A DNA stretch of 64,000 nucleotides from Trichoplax adhaerens (Eukaryota > Placozoa > Uniplacotomia > Trichoplacea > Trichoplacidae). The stretch spans positions 3,424,512 through 3,488,511 of the forward strand of contig NW_002060948.1 in the NCBI RefSeq assembly GCF_000150275.1, read 5' to 3'. The notes beneath the pieces are model-generated. The model worked only from the letters and a program-made list of their open reading frames with translations. It searched no databases and was not told the origin of the DNA. Numbering within the stretch: the first letter of the stretch is position 1; each line of letters starts with the position of its first letter. The translations under genes were made by a program, and so were the position numbers. Below, one piece after another: positions 48,476 to 60,598 of this stretch.

Positions 48476-51400
48476 TCATAGTTCATCGCGGCGTCGCAAT
48501 AATTTTATTAAATCTTCTTCATCGATATTTCGTAAATTTTCGGGTAATTCTTTACTTCTCAACAATTCTCTTATACGTTCAAACTCGTCATCTTCATCAT
48601 GCTCACCACGATCATCATCCTCTTCTTCTTCTTCGCTTATATAGCAAATTTCTGACGTCGTGTGAACTGTCATTATCTTTCACGGTTTCGCTATAAGGCT
48701 CTACTGTCTTATTTAAATTGTCTTTTAATTCGTTTATATCGATTATACCATCTTTATTTCCATCCAATGCAGATATTATCTGTGATAGTAATACAAATAA
48801 AGAATTCTTTCAAATAATGGACGACCCAAGAATTGGAATAGAACAATTTATTTGCTTTCACCATTAGCTACAGTTTTGCATGCCATTGCTACATGGAAAA
48901 GGCATAGCATAATCATCGAAATTTTCTTACTAACCTCTTGAGCGTACTTATTAGACCCACCAATTTCCTGAAATGGATGGATTATGTAGTTAGCATGCGT
49001 ATGGCTTTTCTTATTATTATATAATAATTAAGTTTCGAACTCAGCTGATAAGTGATATATCTTACGTCTTATATAATTTACCTTATAGGCATTCGTAAAC
49101 TGATTCTTATCAAGTTGCTTGCTGCCTTTATCATAGGCGGCTTTAATAATTTCCCTAGCATCATCCAATAAATCAAAAAAATATAAGCTCATAGTAAGTT
49201 TATTATCAACAACGATTTAATAAAATTAGTATAATTTAAGCAAAAATTATAGTGATTAGTGCAGCTTATCACCAGTACTCTACTGACCTGATCATTTTCC
49301 TGTGAAAATGAAGACGTTCATAATTAATATTGTTATGAGGCCGAGCATCTAATTCTAATATGGTTTGAATTGCTTTCCAAGCTGGTATTGGAATTGATTG
49401 TATTTGCTCTTTGGTAATGTTACCACTAAGGTCGATATGTTTTTTAAACTAAAAAAGCGAAATCGAATTAAATATAATAAGATGATAGACCATATGGTGC
49501 TATACTGCGAAACGATGTATGATCTATCTAGTTCAATGTAAGGTTAACTGAGAATCTCCCTCACCAAATCTATAGCTTTATTTACCGTAACCGTTGAAGT
49601 GGCAAACTGGAGAAAAAGTGAATAAAAAGAATTTAAATGAACAATGAGTAATTTTATATAGCAGAGTATATATAATATTCATCACTTACTATTCTAAAAT
49701 AAAAAGACAAGCTTGATATAAATCAAGCGCTTACAGATTAATTTTAATAGACAACTAAATCGATGTTTTAGTTCATTAGCTACTAGTGTCCTTGACGATC
49801 GCTACTGTATTGGAATTTTTCGAAGGATTTGATGTTACCTCATTAAGCAGCAGCTTAAGATTTTCTAAATCGCTTGGAAGCCCTCTCGATTCGAGTTCGT
49901 GTACAAAATTTCCCCTAATTAATAGATATTTTACAGGATTATATCTCTTTGGAATTGAACGTCAATACAAGTACAAGTTATAAATAATTTGTTACTTCCA
50001 GCTATACAATTTACTAACATACCGGCTTTGGACAGGATTAATATTACCCATGCTCATGTGGCCATTACCTGGATAATCCCAAACTAATTCAATACTGTTT
50101 AAATTTTTAATTTTTGCCTTTTTGCAATCTTGACGCTGCAAGTATTCTAGATCGTGATAGTCAGTTCTATCTAGTAGTACTGAAAACCCTACATTGTGCT
50201 TTCCTTTGAAACTTACGATTTGAGAATAACCTGCATTGAAAGAGTAATAAGTAATCATCAAGGGTCAATAATTTAAAATCGTGACAAACTATCGCCGAAC
50301 TAAAGTTTAAAAATCAGTTACGAGCATACAGCAAGAATAGCACCCTAGGGTTATAACAGATATTAAGTTGTAAATAGAGTAAAAGCCTGATAGAACGTAT
50401 ATCAGATTAGCTGAAATGAAATTTCTCGTTAGCCCTGTACAGCGTGTAGGATAATTGCTACGATACAAAAAAATTTCAAGATGATAATTTAATGGTGAAA
50501 TTTATCAGAGCTTTAGATGCTATCACTATGAAACGCGATAAAAATTATTTCCTAAAGTGTTGCATTCTATAAAACTGATTATAGAATTTGTAATGATGAA
50601 ACTTTACTCGTTTTGCTAATAAAATTTCACGATTGACAAACATGTTAAGAAAATTATTATAATTCAGACGCAAGATAACGGTTCGTATTTCTTTTCTGTT
50701 AGCAGTTACATTAAAGGTTAGGAATGCATACAATAATTCAATATAAAACACAAATGCCGCTGGTAACTTTATACATATTAAATAAATTAGTTTCCTTGCA
50801 TCTTGAAAGGAAATCTAATCCTGATAAAGAACTACAACGTGTTGGTTTTAATCATAGCGGTAAAAGAAAAAAGCTTTTTCTTTCAAATTGCTTATTCTTT
50901 TACCTCTATGGCTTTCACATGCTCATTTGGGTTAGAATGACTTTGATTAGCATCATTCTGATTTATAATAACGGCTACTTTATCATTAATGTTAACTGTA
51001 GTAACGATAATTTCATTTTAATGTCTTTCAAGATTATTTACCATGCGGAACATATAAACAATCGCCTCCTTTCACTTCGGCATAATGCCAGGGGACGGAT
51101 GTTTCAGAACGCAAACATCCTCGTATTTCATCATCGTCGAGATAAGCGACATTGGATGTATCGAAATCGGCAATTTCACATTTGGAATGTAATTTCTCGT
51201 TATATTTAGATTCAATAAGAGCCCATTCTTCTTTTCCGCGTAATAAGCAGTGAAGCATGGATGCTAGAAGTGCGTAAAGATAAGACAGAATTATGAAAGA
51301 TTATCGTATTAATGGCAATGTAATTTAACGCCATTCACAAGATGACATCTGTAGTCCTATTTGTTACTTACGCGAATCTCGCTGCCACTGGGTATGATGA

Positions 51401-51939
51401 GCGCCGAGACTGATCAACAAATTACTGGCGAGAATACTACGAGTAATTGGACCACATGTTAAAAACGGCATGACTAAGATATCCTTTTGCATAGCGGTTG
51501 GAAGTTGCGTTTCTATGTACATTCTTTTACGAAAATTTATATCTAAGAAATTGTTTAATGTGTCGAAACCCATGCCTTCGTTTCCAGTTGGTGGCTTCAT
51601 TCGATTTTTTTTATCAATAATTTTAACAGTAAGATTGCCGTAAGAATTTTTTAGAAAATTTCGATTCCATGTATGAAAAGCTGGTGAATATACAGCAATT
51701 CCTTTAATTAAAACAGGTTTAAATGTAGTGACATATTGGTCCCAAAATTCACTTGTAGTGGGTACATATTTAAGAATGTTAACAAATTGATTGGCAAGAC
51801 TTTTCATTTCAAAAATCGGCTCTTCTTGATGGGCTTTTGCCGTAGCACTTTTCTCCTTGCCATCGGCTAAAGATGGATGACTCCACGAAACTATCAGTAA
51901 AAAACCAATCGCTAATATAGTATTCAGTCCGACCGCCAT
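48476..51939 (-). pseudogene. JmjC/EF-hand paralogue with lost active site and frameshift before RDEL (J3)
   Basis: Same nine-exon plan: 51372-51939, 51042-51263, 50023-50230, 49839-49914, 49565-49606, 49288-49448, 49082-49154, 48935-48967 and 48476-48779. Signal peptide at about 8-25. The iron site is gone: the proximal HxD is QRD (Q186-R187-D188), the distal histidine is Q267 (GYSQIVS), and the 2OG lysine position is E201 (RGKEEW). Exons 1-8 total a multiple of three, but exon 9 is 304 nt, one base too many. The EF-hand frame (loop DGNKDGIIDINE, intact) meets a stop at 48615-48617, while the acidic tail and terminal RDEL sit in the +1 frame. Translated as is, it gives about 515 aa without RDEL. 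It may be a decaying gene, or a catalytically dead paralogue with an assembly error in its last exon. Confidence 0.8.
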
Positions 51940-54739
51940 GGTTCTATTCGATCCAGGCCAGGTTATAAGTTAAAGGCGTTTGCAATTTCGAGCTAAATAG
52001 TGCTATACAGAGTATATTGATTCAATGAAATTTTTCACTCATCAATTCATATGTGTAGTAATAGCAAACAGTGGCAATGTTAATGGACAATACATGAATG
52101 GTAAGCAACTTACTAGTAGAAAATAAAAATCCTTCAAGATTACTAACGTATTCGTCTGTCTACCAACTCGTGTGTGAGTATAAGAGTAGTCTTAACGCTT
52201 GTTTTACGGCAATCCAACGGATATATTCATTTTAGGCCTTTTTCACTAAGGCTAATTAACTGCTATACGAATTGGCAACAGTTTAACCACTCTATTTACT
52301 CCTTTCTATGCTGTATCTGAGAAAGGATATGGAGGCGTGTACATCAATCCAGTCTTTGTAAAGAAAATGAATAAAATGATTAGCCTATTATCATGTTAAA
52401 TATAGAATAATTTTACATTAATAGGACGAGCCATCATAGAAATAGCTTAAAGGCAGATTAACCTGAACGAAATCAAAGTTAAAATGTGTATCCTTGGTGA
52501 AGACTGTCTTATTCCTCTTGGTCATTGGATATCATTGAGTTTTACGTTATAGACTAAAGCGTTTATAATACGTTTTTCCTCTATAGCCCGTCTCTCCACA
52601 TTTATTTGAATAGTTTTGACGCTCCTCATCGATAAAATATCCATAAATTGAGGTGTATTTCTTGGCATTTTACTGTAAAACAGTAGATTACAGCAGCGGT
52701 AATGAAAGTGGCCATTTTTTCTCCAGCTTCAATTTTAGAGCCATTCTTGGAGAAGTACACGCCAACCACTTGTAAGTGACGTTCAAAAGTCATTCATTGC
52801 AGTCACAATGCATGAGACATGTCAAACAAATAAGTTTCACCCCCTTGGTCATTCTTAGAGAATGGCATTGTTTAATATGTGATGGTTCATCCATTCGCTT
52901 CAGCCATACAACGATCGTGCGACATTTCAAAATGGCGAGTGTCAACACTTCCTCATTGGTAGTAGTTTCAAGCCAGTAAGAGAAAAATTCCTTAAGCTAA
53001 TTTTCTGCAGCAAAAGGATCATGTCGGGAAGGATAATTTCATAATGACTTACCTGAGTAGTCATTATCTACCTCTATATCCGCTTGAGGAGCAAGATTGG
53101 TTTCTTGAAGTCAAAACAAAAAATGTCTAAAATCTCCTTTCCTGTCATTTTAGCCAAAGGAAATAATCAGATCGGAAAGGATAATTTTATAATGAATGTA
53201 ACTCTGTCGGTCATTCTACATACGTATAGTATATCGCTATGTCGGATTGAGGAAAGTAAGAGTTATTTCTTGAAGTAAATAAAAAAAATAAAAATCAACA
53301 TAAAATCTCCTTTCCTGTAGCTCCAAGAGGAGACATGGTTGATCACTTTAAAGGGGTATCTCCATGTTTCAAATGAGTATTGTAAAATCTTACTCATTGC
53401 TGGTAGAATCAAATCAGGAAGAAAAAGCACTAAATCTGACTCTCTCCGGAGAAGTTATCAAATCAGGAAGGGTAATTTCATAGTCGCTAATAGACGTAGC
53501 CATTATTTTATATCCGATTTAGCAGAGGAAATGAAATCAAGTAGGTCTTGATATCGAAACAAAAAATCATGAAAACCTTTTTTCCTGTAGTATTCGGAGG
53601 AGATAGTGCAGTTGTTACTTAATTTGACGGTATATTTCTACGTTCTAAACCTGTGCTGTTAAAACTTTGCCATTGCTAACAGTATCAAGCCAATCAGAAA
53701 AAGGATTTAGGTAAACTTTTAATAGTAGAAAATCGTCTGGTCGAGAAGGATAGTTTCATAACCTCACGTAGCGAATAAGAAAGTTGTTAAAATCGATATA
53801 ATTTAATTCATGCTTACTTATTATGGCATATCTGATTACGATATGTCTTCTTGTATATGTATAAGTATAGATTAATATCTGCTCATACATCAAGTATATT
53901 ATAAAAGTTCTAATTCCCCTGTAATTATCGAGGGCTGAACCAGACTGTACAAGGAACGGAACGATCTAGAGTTCTTCGTGATTAGCAATCATTGTGCAAC
54001 ACCAGCTACTACAGATCAATGAATACTTTTACAATTATAAGGTAAGAAATCGCTATTTCCACCTATATTATATTCATTTACGTGCCGTATCCAAAATCCT
54101 TTCAATTGTCAAGATCGATTCATTTCATGACTTATAAATTGCACTATAATTTATGATCTTCTGCTGATACCTTGTAAACCTATGACAAGATCTTGAAGAT
54201 AAAACTTGATCTATTATCATTTATACTGGTTAAAGATGAACTATTTGAGCTTAGCAATCAGGTCAAATCTATCAGAATAAATTCTCAAATCCTAACACTC
54301 GGATCAATACGTATGACAAGTACTAGAATGCACGTAGATTAACAACTTTTCTGTACAGCTGGCTCGAGTTTAAATTGTTTGAGTTTACTTTCAATTTATT
54401 GAATGCACTATTAAGAGATGCAAGAGGTAGAAAAATCGAATGCTGATATGGCTGGCTACTCAAAAAGATAGGTACTGATGTAACATTGAATAGTCATACA
54501 AACAAATGGAATCACTAAGCGACTTTGTATAAGAAAGGATTAAGCAATATTTTAATATGCCTAATATTGATCGCATAATTAAATATAGATGTAGTTATTG
54601 ATTGAAACAATTTTTCTCTTTAAGTTATAATTATAATTGGCAAAAATAATATTAATTGTACGGAAAATTTATCTTATGATTATCGCACATGGACAAGATA
54701 CAATTATAAGGAAATAATTAGGAATAATTGAACGTCCAT
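51940..54739. other. Non-coding spacer between J3 and J4, with repeats
   Basis: About 2.8 kb without a supported gene. Its centre (about 52740-53790) is a cluster of diverged repeats; short ORFs at 52776-52979, 53084-53278 and 53339-53551 lie inside that cluster and look fortuitous. Confidence 0.6.
52740..53790. repeat. Cluster of diverged interspersed repeats
   Basis: Several blocks recur. A motif close to GGAAGGATAATTTCATAATG occurs near 53026, 53175, 53466 and 53740. AAAATCTCCTTTCCTGT occurs near 53127 and 53305, with a diverged version near 53570. A block beginning CATTGCTGGTAG or CATTGGTAGTAG, followed by ATCAA..CAG, occurs near 52955, 53394 and 53671. Order and spacing vary (about 150-440 bp). 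This looks like a decayed satellite or nested non-autonomous element, with no coding capacity. Confidence 0.65.
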
Positions 54740-57700
54740 TTATAATTCCTCGTGCATTATTTCTTCACGTTCGTCCACAAATTCAGCTCCATCGCCATTA
54801 CCTTCATCATCGCCCCCATCATCATCATCATTTGATCTCTCTTCCTTATTAACCGGTATGCCGGCTCCGTCATCAATTGGCCTATAATTTTCTTCGTAAT
54901 GATATTCCATTTCATCTTCATCGGGTACCTCTTCACGTTCCTTACGATAAACATAAACATCCTGATAGTCATTAGAGTGCTCGTCTGGCACGCTTTTCTC
55001 AAACAGACCCAGAACTTTCTTTATTTTGGCTGCCTTTTCTGATTTAGTAATTATTCCGTCACTATTTTCATCCAGCTTTTGCAGTAGCTAATTATCCACA
55101 TATGTAAAAATATCAGCAGTGAGTCTGAAGCTAACTGCATATGTGAAACCTTCCACTATGATCGTTTTATAGTCTTTCTAATTTAGTAACATTACAGGCT
55201 TACACACTTCGATATACAATTAAATGTATTGCATGAAATTCGAATTACCTCCTTAGCAATCTTTTCTGATCCATGTATCCTCTCCTAGGGTTAAAAATGT
55301 GAATAAATTGATGACTATCATGCATTTACCACAAAGAATAAAATTTTAATCGAGATTGATTAAATATGGCAATCATATTACTTTAATCAAATAAGAAATT
55401 GTTACCAGGAAGAATCGCGTAGTCTTATCGAAATTTTATCTGATACGCACTGCAATACCCATTATTATGAAATCTAGATGTCGTTTTGCAAGTATTTAAG
55501 ATTCTGGTTTAAAATTACCTTATAAATCTTAATAAACTTTTCACTATTAATTCCACCGTCCCTCCTTGTTGAATGATCGAATGCTTGCCTAGATAATGCG
55601 ATGGGTTAAAATAGGTCAGCACGAAATCGAACACAGTAGATTTCGATTTTGGTTTTACGACCGAATATAAATCTTTTATGATCTTTGAGCTGCAGGATAA
55701 ATGTTGTTACTTACTTAATCATAGCTTGAGAAAATTGAAAATACTCATATTGCAAGGTATTTGATGGATCGGTCTCCAGAGAAGCGATTATTTCTTTATA
55801 TGCACCTAAAGGTACAGCTGAAAGTTCTGCTTGAGTAATGTATTTTTTATTCTCAAGTTTCAAGTTCCTTTTTAACTATAGATAATAAATTAAAGAAAAC
55901 TTGGATTAATCACCATTTACGATTTCAAAATATCATGGCAGTGAACTAGTAATCTCCATAAGACCACTTATAGTTCGCTACGATCTAGGATGCTTATCTA
56001 GGACTAACCAAAGAAACGGCCAACTTCGATTTCTCTACATCATCGGGCAACATAGTCTATTAATAACGCCTCTAATTAGCAAAATCATCACTGAAATTAA
56101 CAATATTCTTAGGTTCCATATGACCACATCATATTTTTACCCTCTTAACTCTAGTGATTAATAGTTTAGTTGTGATATTATTCTTCCCCTTAAAGGCTTT
56201 CAATATGTTTTTCCTATGAAAATTAATTCAAGAAAGTAGCTAATCAGCTTCTAATTCAATAACCGAAAATTAATTATAATACAGTAGATGTGCTCTTACG
56301 TATTCCGTACTTACTATAATAAATTGAAAGATTAGTAACGTTAACTATAGTTAAGTATGCAATTCAGGATTGGTGAAATAAGATTAACTGATAATTAATT
56401 TCAAGCTTCATGTCACAGCTATCAAAGGTAATGAAAGAAAATCTAACACTTATAACTATTCATAGAGCATTCTTCGACAAAAGCGATCATTGGCCACATT
56501 TCACATAAAATCTAGAGTTAAGCACTTCTTTAAGCAGTGATATAATTTAAGTTATAACACAGGTATATCATATCAAGTATGATATTCATACCGATAGAAG
56601 ATAGGCTCATTTAATCCCATGGTCAAAGAGCCAACACCATCAAAATCCCAAGCAACTAGTGTATCTTTTAGATTCTTATAGACTGGTTTATCGCAGCCTG
56701 TATTATCAAATTCCTTATTATGCGTTATAGTGCGGGAGAATAAAAATGACACAGCCATGTTTTTGTTACCAGATGAACGGACATGATGTAAGCTACCTAA
56801 AATCTCATTAAAATGGTGTAAGGTATGACAATTAATGGCATACTACAGCAGCTAAATAAGGTAGTCTGTACTGGAATATTTTAGCTAAACCTATTCCAGC
56901 TGTATTTATAGTATTAATTTCCTTTCATCGATAATGTGCTGAATTATCTGTTGTTGTATCTCACCATAAGGTACATAGAGGCAGTCTCCGGCAGTGACAT
57001 TGGCGTAATGATAGGGGCAATCCTTGAATTTGGGATACTTGATCAAATTGACCCGGTCAACGTCTAAAACAGAATAACCACCTCCAGCCAAACTTGGTTC
57101 TCTGGCTAATGGAACCATGTGTTCATGTTTGGGATTGAACATTAGCCAATTTTTAGTTCCATTAAGTAGACAGTTGAGAATGTTAGCTATAACCATAAAA
57201 GGAAGGAATCAATGACAAGGCTTAATGCAATAACATATATTAGAGTGAATTATATCAGATTCTATACCGGTTCTATATTTACTGGTTGGAAGGTTCTTTA
57301 CTATAGTATATTCTAAAGTCAACTTTCTAGTTTTAAGGTATGATTTCGATTCGATATTTGTCATAAATATTTATTATTTTAATACTCGTTAATCACAAAG
57401 TTTCTCATTAATGACGCTTGCAAGCAGTAGTAATTATCAGCATTATAAGAATTTATGAAGTCACTGTAAAAGCCAACTACTGTAAAAACAAAATTAACTA
57501 TAAAAAAATCAAGATGATGACCCAGGATGTAAGTCAAATCTCGGAAAAATAGCTACAAAAATGCTGTCTCTTTTTAGTATGAATACCTTTAAATAGAGTT
57601 TAAATTCATAGCATACTCTTAAGGTACGATGTAAAGAAAGAAAAGAAATTTATGGTAATCAAAACAAATATATTCTATCTTTCATAACCAATCAAGTTTT

Positions 57701-58708
57701 TTGTCGGATAGATTTAGTTCTTCAAAATAATTAGCAAGATCAGATTGAATTTGAAATAAGGAATTGAAATCTCTGTAGCAATAGAGAAGCAAGAAGAATT
57801 GACTACTTGCCAAAGATTTTGAGTCAGACGATTGCGAACCTAAAGGGTTATAAAACTCAAGCACTACAACAACATAATTATTTCGAATTCTTTCTAAAGC
57901 TAAATAATAGTACGAAAATGTCAGAACTTGTTAATTCTAGTTGTAAAGCAGACGAAAACAAATTCATCCGGAGGGCTTCAAAAGTGTAACGTTCTAATTT
58001 GAATGTCAGAATCATCTTTTTAGAGTCAATGTATAGATCTCAGACTATTAATACGAAGTTTTGGAATGCCTACAAGAACATAGCTATCATCTCACTTAAT
58101 ACCTTAAAAATTTACTTAATGGGATTGCTTTGTGATAAGAACTTACGAGCATCCTTGTGCAATAAACTCCTAGTGCCACCGCTGCTTAGCCAAAAATTGA
58201 CTTCAATAATGCTGTCTTTGAAAAGTCCACACGACATACATGGTGGAATAAGAACATCGCCATACATTGGTTTGGGTAACTGAGAAATTACGTATTTATC
58301 GTCTTGGACATAAGTGTTCATAAAATGCTTAATAGTGTCACGGGCTAGACCCATATCACCAACAGGATTGGGATCTTCCTCAAGTTTTCCTTCAATTTTA
58401 AGTGATAGATTACCATAAGTATCCGATAAGTAAGAATCAACCCATAATTCTTTAGCAGGAAAACTGCTAGCAGCGCCACGAAGTAAAACTGGACGCCTTT
58501 TACTGACATACTTGGTCCAAAACTCTTTAGCTGACAACGGTTCAGTTATAATATCAACATGGCCTTCAGGATCACGGTGTAATCCAAGTTGTTGTAAATG
58601 GCCGCGCGGCGCCTTTTTGGATTGTTTTTTACCATCACCATGATGGAAAAAGGCTATTGCTAAACATAGAGTAAGAATGATACATTTATTGAGTGTTAGA
58701 ATCGCCAT
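54740..58708 (-). CDS. ER-luminal JmjC/EF-hand protein, HEEL-terminated (J4)
   Basis: Nine exons join in frame to 566 aa: 58147-58708, 56965-57186, 56592-56796, 56141-56213, 56009-56032, 55715-55875, 55519-55588, 55249-55284 and 54740-55087. I chose the ATG at 58706-58708 because it leads straight into the signal peptide (residues about 7-22); an in-frame ATG at 58735 would add nine residues. The JmjC domain keeps H184-x-D186 (LLHKDA), the lysine in NGTKNW and H265 (SLHHVRS). Exon 5 is only 24 nt and is the least certain call. Exon 9 has a canonical EF-hand loop (DENSDGIITKSE), a segment with YVYRKER shared with J5, and an acidic tail ending HEEL, an HDEL variant. It is a likely active ER 2OG oxygenase, most similar to J5. 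Confidence 0.86.
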
Positions 58709-60598
58709 GTTAACATTCAAACACTGTAATGGCAAATAGGTGAACTTGTCCTTAAGTAATTGTTAAATCTTTCTTAGATGTGTATAATAGCAGATTTAAG
58801 TTTACAAAGACGGTTGATACATCTATTGGTGGCGATTAAGGAGATCGTAGTTTTCTTTGTATAATTTTATTCATCTCTATTCTTATTCAGATAATTGACA
58901 ACTTCTACAGGTAGCTGTTAGTTCTTCAACCATATTTATTGCCATCCGTTACTATAATTCTATTGCGTAAAGACAATGTAACTATGGACTTATTATTTCG
59001 ACATGATTTAGTCCTTGATTGACAGCTATTCATAGCACTTAATTAATGTACATCCCGTGATACATGACGCCAGTCAAATAAACTTCTTAATCAAGTATGA
59101 AAGTGCCTGCAGAAAAGTTTTAAGGCTCAGACTATAAATATTAGCTAGGGTACGTACCATTCAACTCAATACCTTTTATTTAGCGGTTTAAGCGAGGATC
59201 AAAGTGTGGAAATGATTGTCACGTTAATGTAAAAATTAATTATAATGCCTTTAGAAGGTAGGGATGGTGCTAAATTCTGCCGTACTTAAACGTTTGTTAA
59301 GTAAAGTTAATACAAAAACAGCTAAAAGTTATTTTGAACTCCCCATAAAAAAGCAATTTAACTTATTTCCATTATCAAGATGACTAATATCTAACGGTTA
59401 TTGCTCATTTAATTTTGTTTAAAGGCGCTATACTCTCACTATAACAGTTCTAACCTTGTGGGCTAGTTTAGTACTTCGGTAACAAACTCAGATTTCTAAG
59501 ATTGGCATGCTGAATTTCGATTGTAAAGAGACTAGAGATGTACACCTGCAAGTCTCTGTAACAACTATTATAAGTTTTTATATCAAGTTCTTGATACAGT
59601 AATCCTTAGTTGATGGATATCGGCATTGGTAAGCACTTTTATTCAACATGCAGGCCATCATAGCGTAATTCTTTTATTACATGACCAGCTAATTCATCAA
59701 TATGGATATAAAATGCTACGTGCTCTTAGCCTGCTAAATATTTCAATGGTGATATTCCATATGAACTATTTATGATAACTCATTGGTAGTCGTTGTTCTG
59801 TATATCTGGTTTATGAAACAGACTCGTATTTATTTGAAAACTGGTATAAATATGTAAATAACTAGACAGAATATTCATATGTAGAATTCTGATTTATACT
59901 TCTGATAATTCTTTCTGTTGTAAATGAAGTTTATCGTTCAATTTCTACTAGAATGTAAGGGAAGGCACGCTAGCTGTCGTAATAGTATGGCAATAATTTA
60001 GATATTACCGCAATATCATATAGATGATATACGGGCATATCATGCTATCTGTGCATCAAAAGGTTGCGTGTCGTACGACCTTTAATTTATTTCTACTACA
60101 GTGCAACTTAATAATCAAACCTCGACTTTATTCACAAGTGAATACATGTAATACCACAATCCCAATCTTACGGTCTCCTTTTACTTTAAATCAACAATTG
60201 AAATTTATCAAAACATAATTACGTAGAGTACAGTAATTACGTATTTGTGACTCAATTTTTTATACGTCTACTAGTACTAATCATCTGTCATTCCTAGTTG
60301 CAGTAATTTTTAATTTTACCGTATATAAGTCTAAAAACTCACTTTTAGGCAAAAATAGCTATTACATATCTCTTTTATTGAAAACATCCTTAATTTGCTT
60401 TTCCTGTCAGGTTAACAACATTGATAAATAATTCGCCTGTGCTCATTTTAATTTAGTAGTATACTAATTGAAAAAGATAAGTACCAGTACTGGCAATACT
60501 TAGAGATGTTTAGCAGCTAAACTAAAAATTAGTTTCACTTAATTAATATTATTATTAACTATAGAAGGTGTGGAATAGTTCAATGTAATTGGTCAAAT
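58709..60598. other. Non-coding spacer between J4 and J5
   Basis: About 1.9 kb containing the J4 5' flank and J5 3' flank. No supported ORF, RNA gene or repeat was recognised. Confidence 0.6.

Noticed and set aside
50724-51209. 161-aa plus-strand ORF
   Set aside because: Its 3' half is antisense to J3 exon 2, which aligns with four paralogues; no recognisable product.
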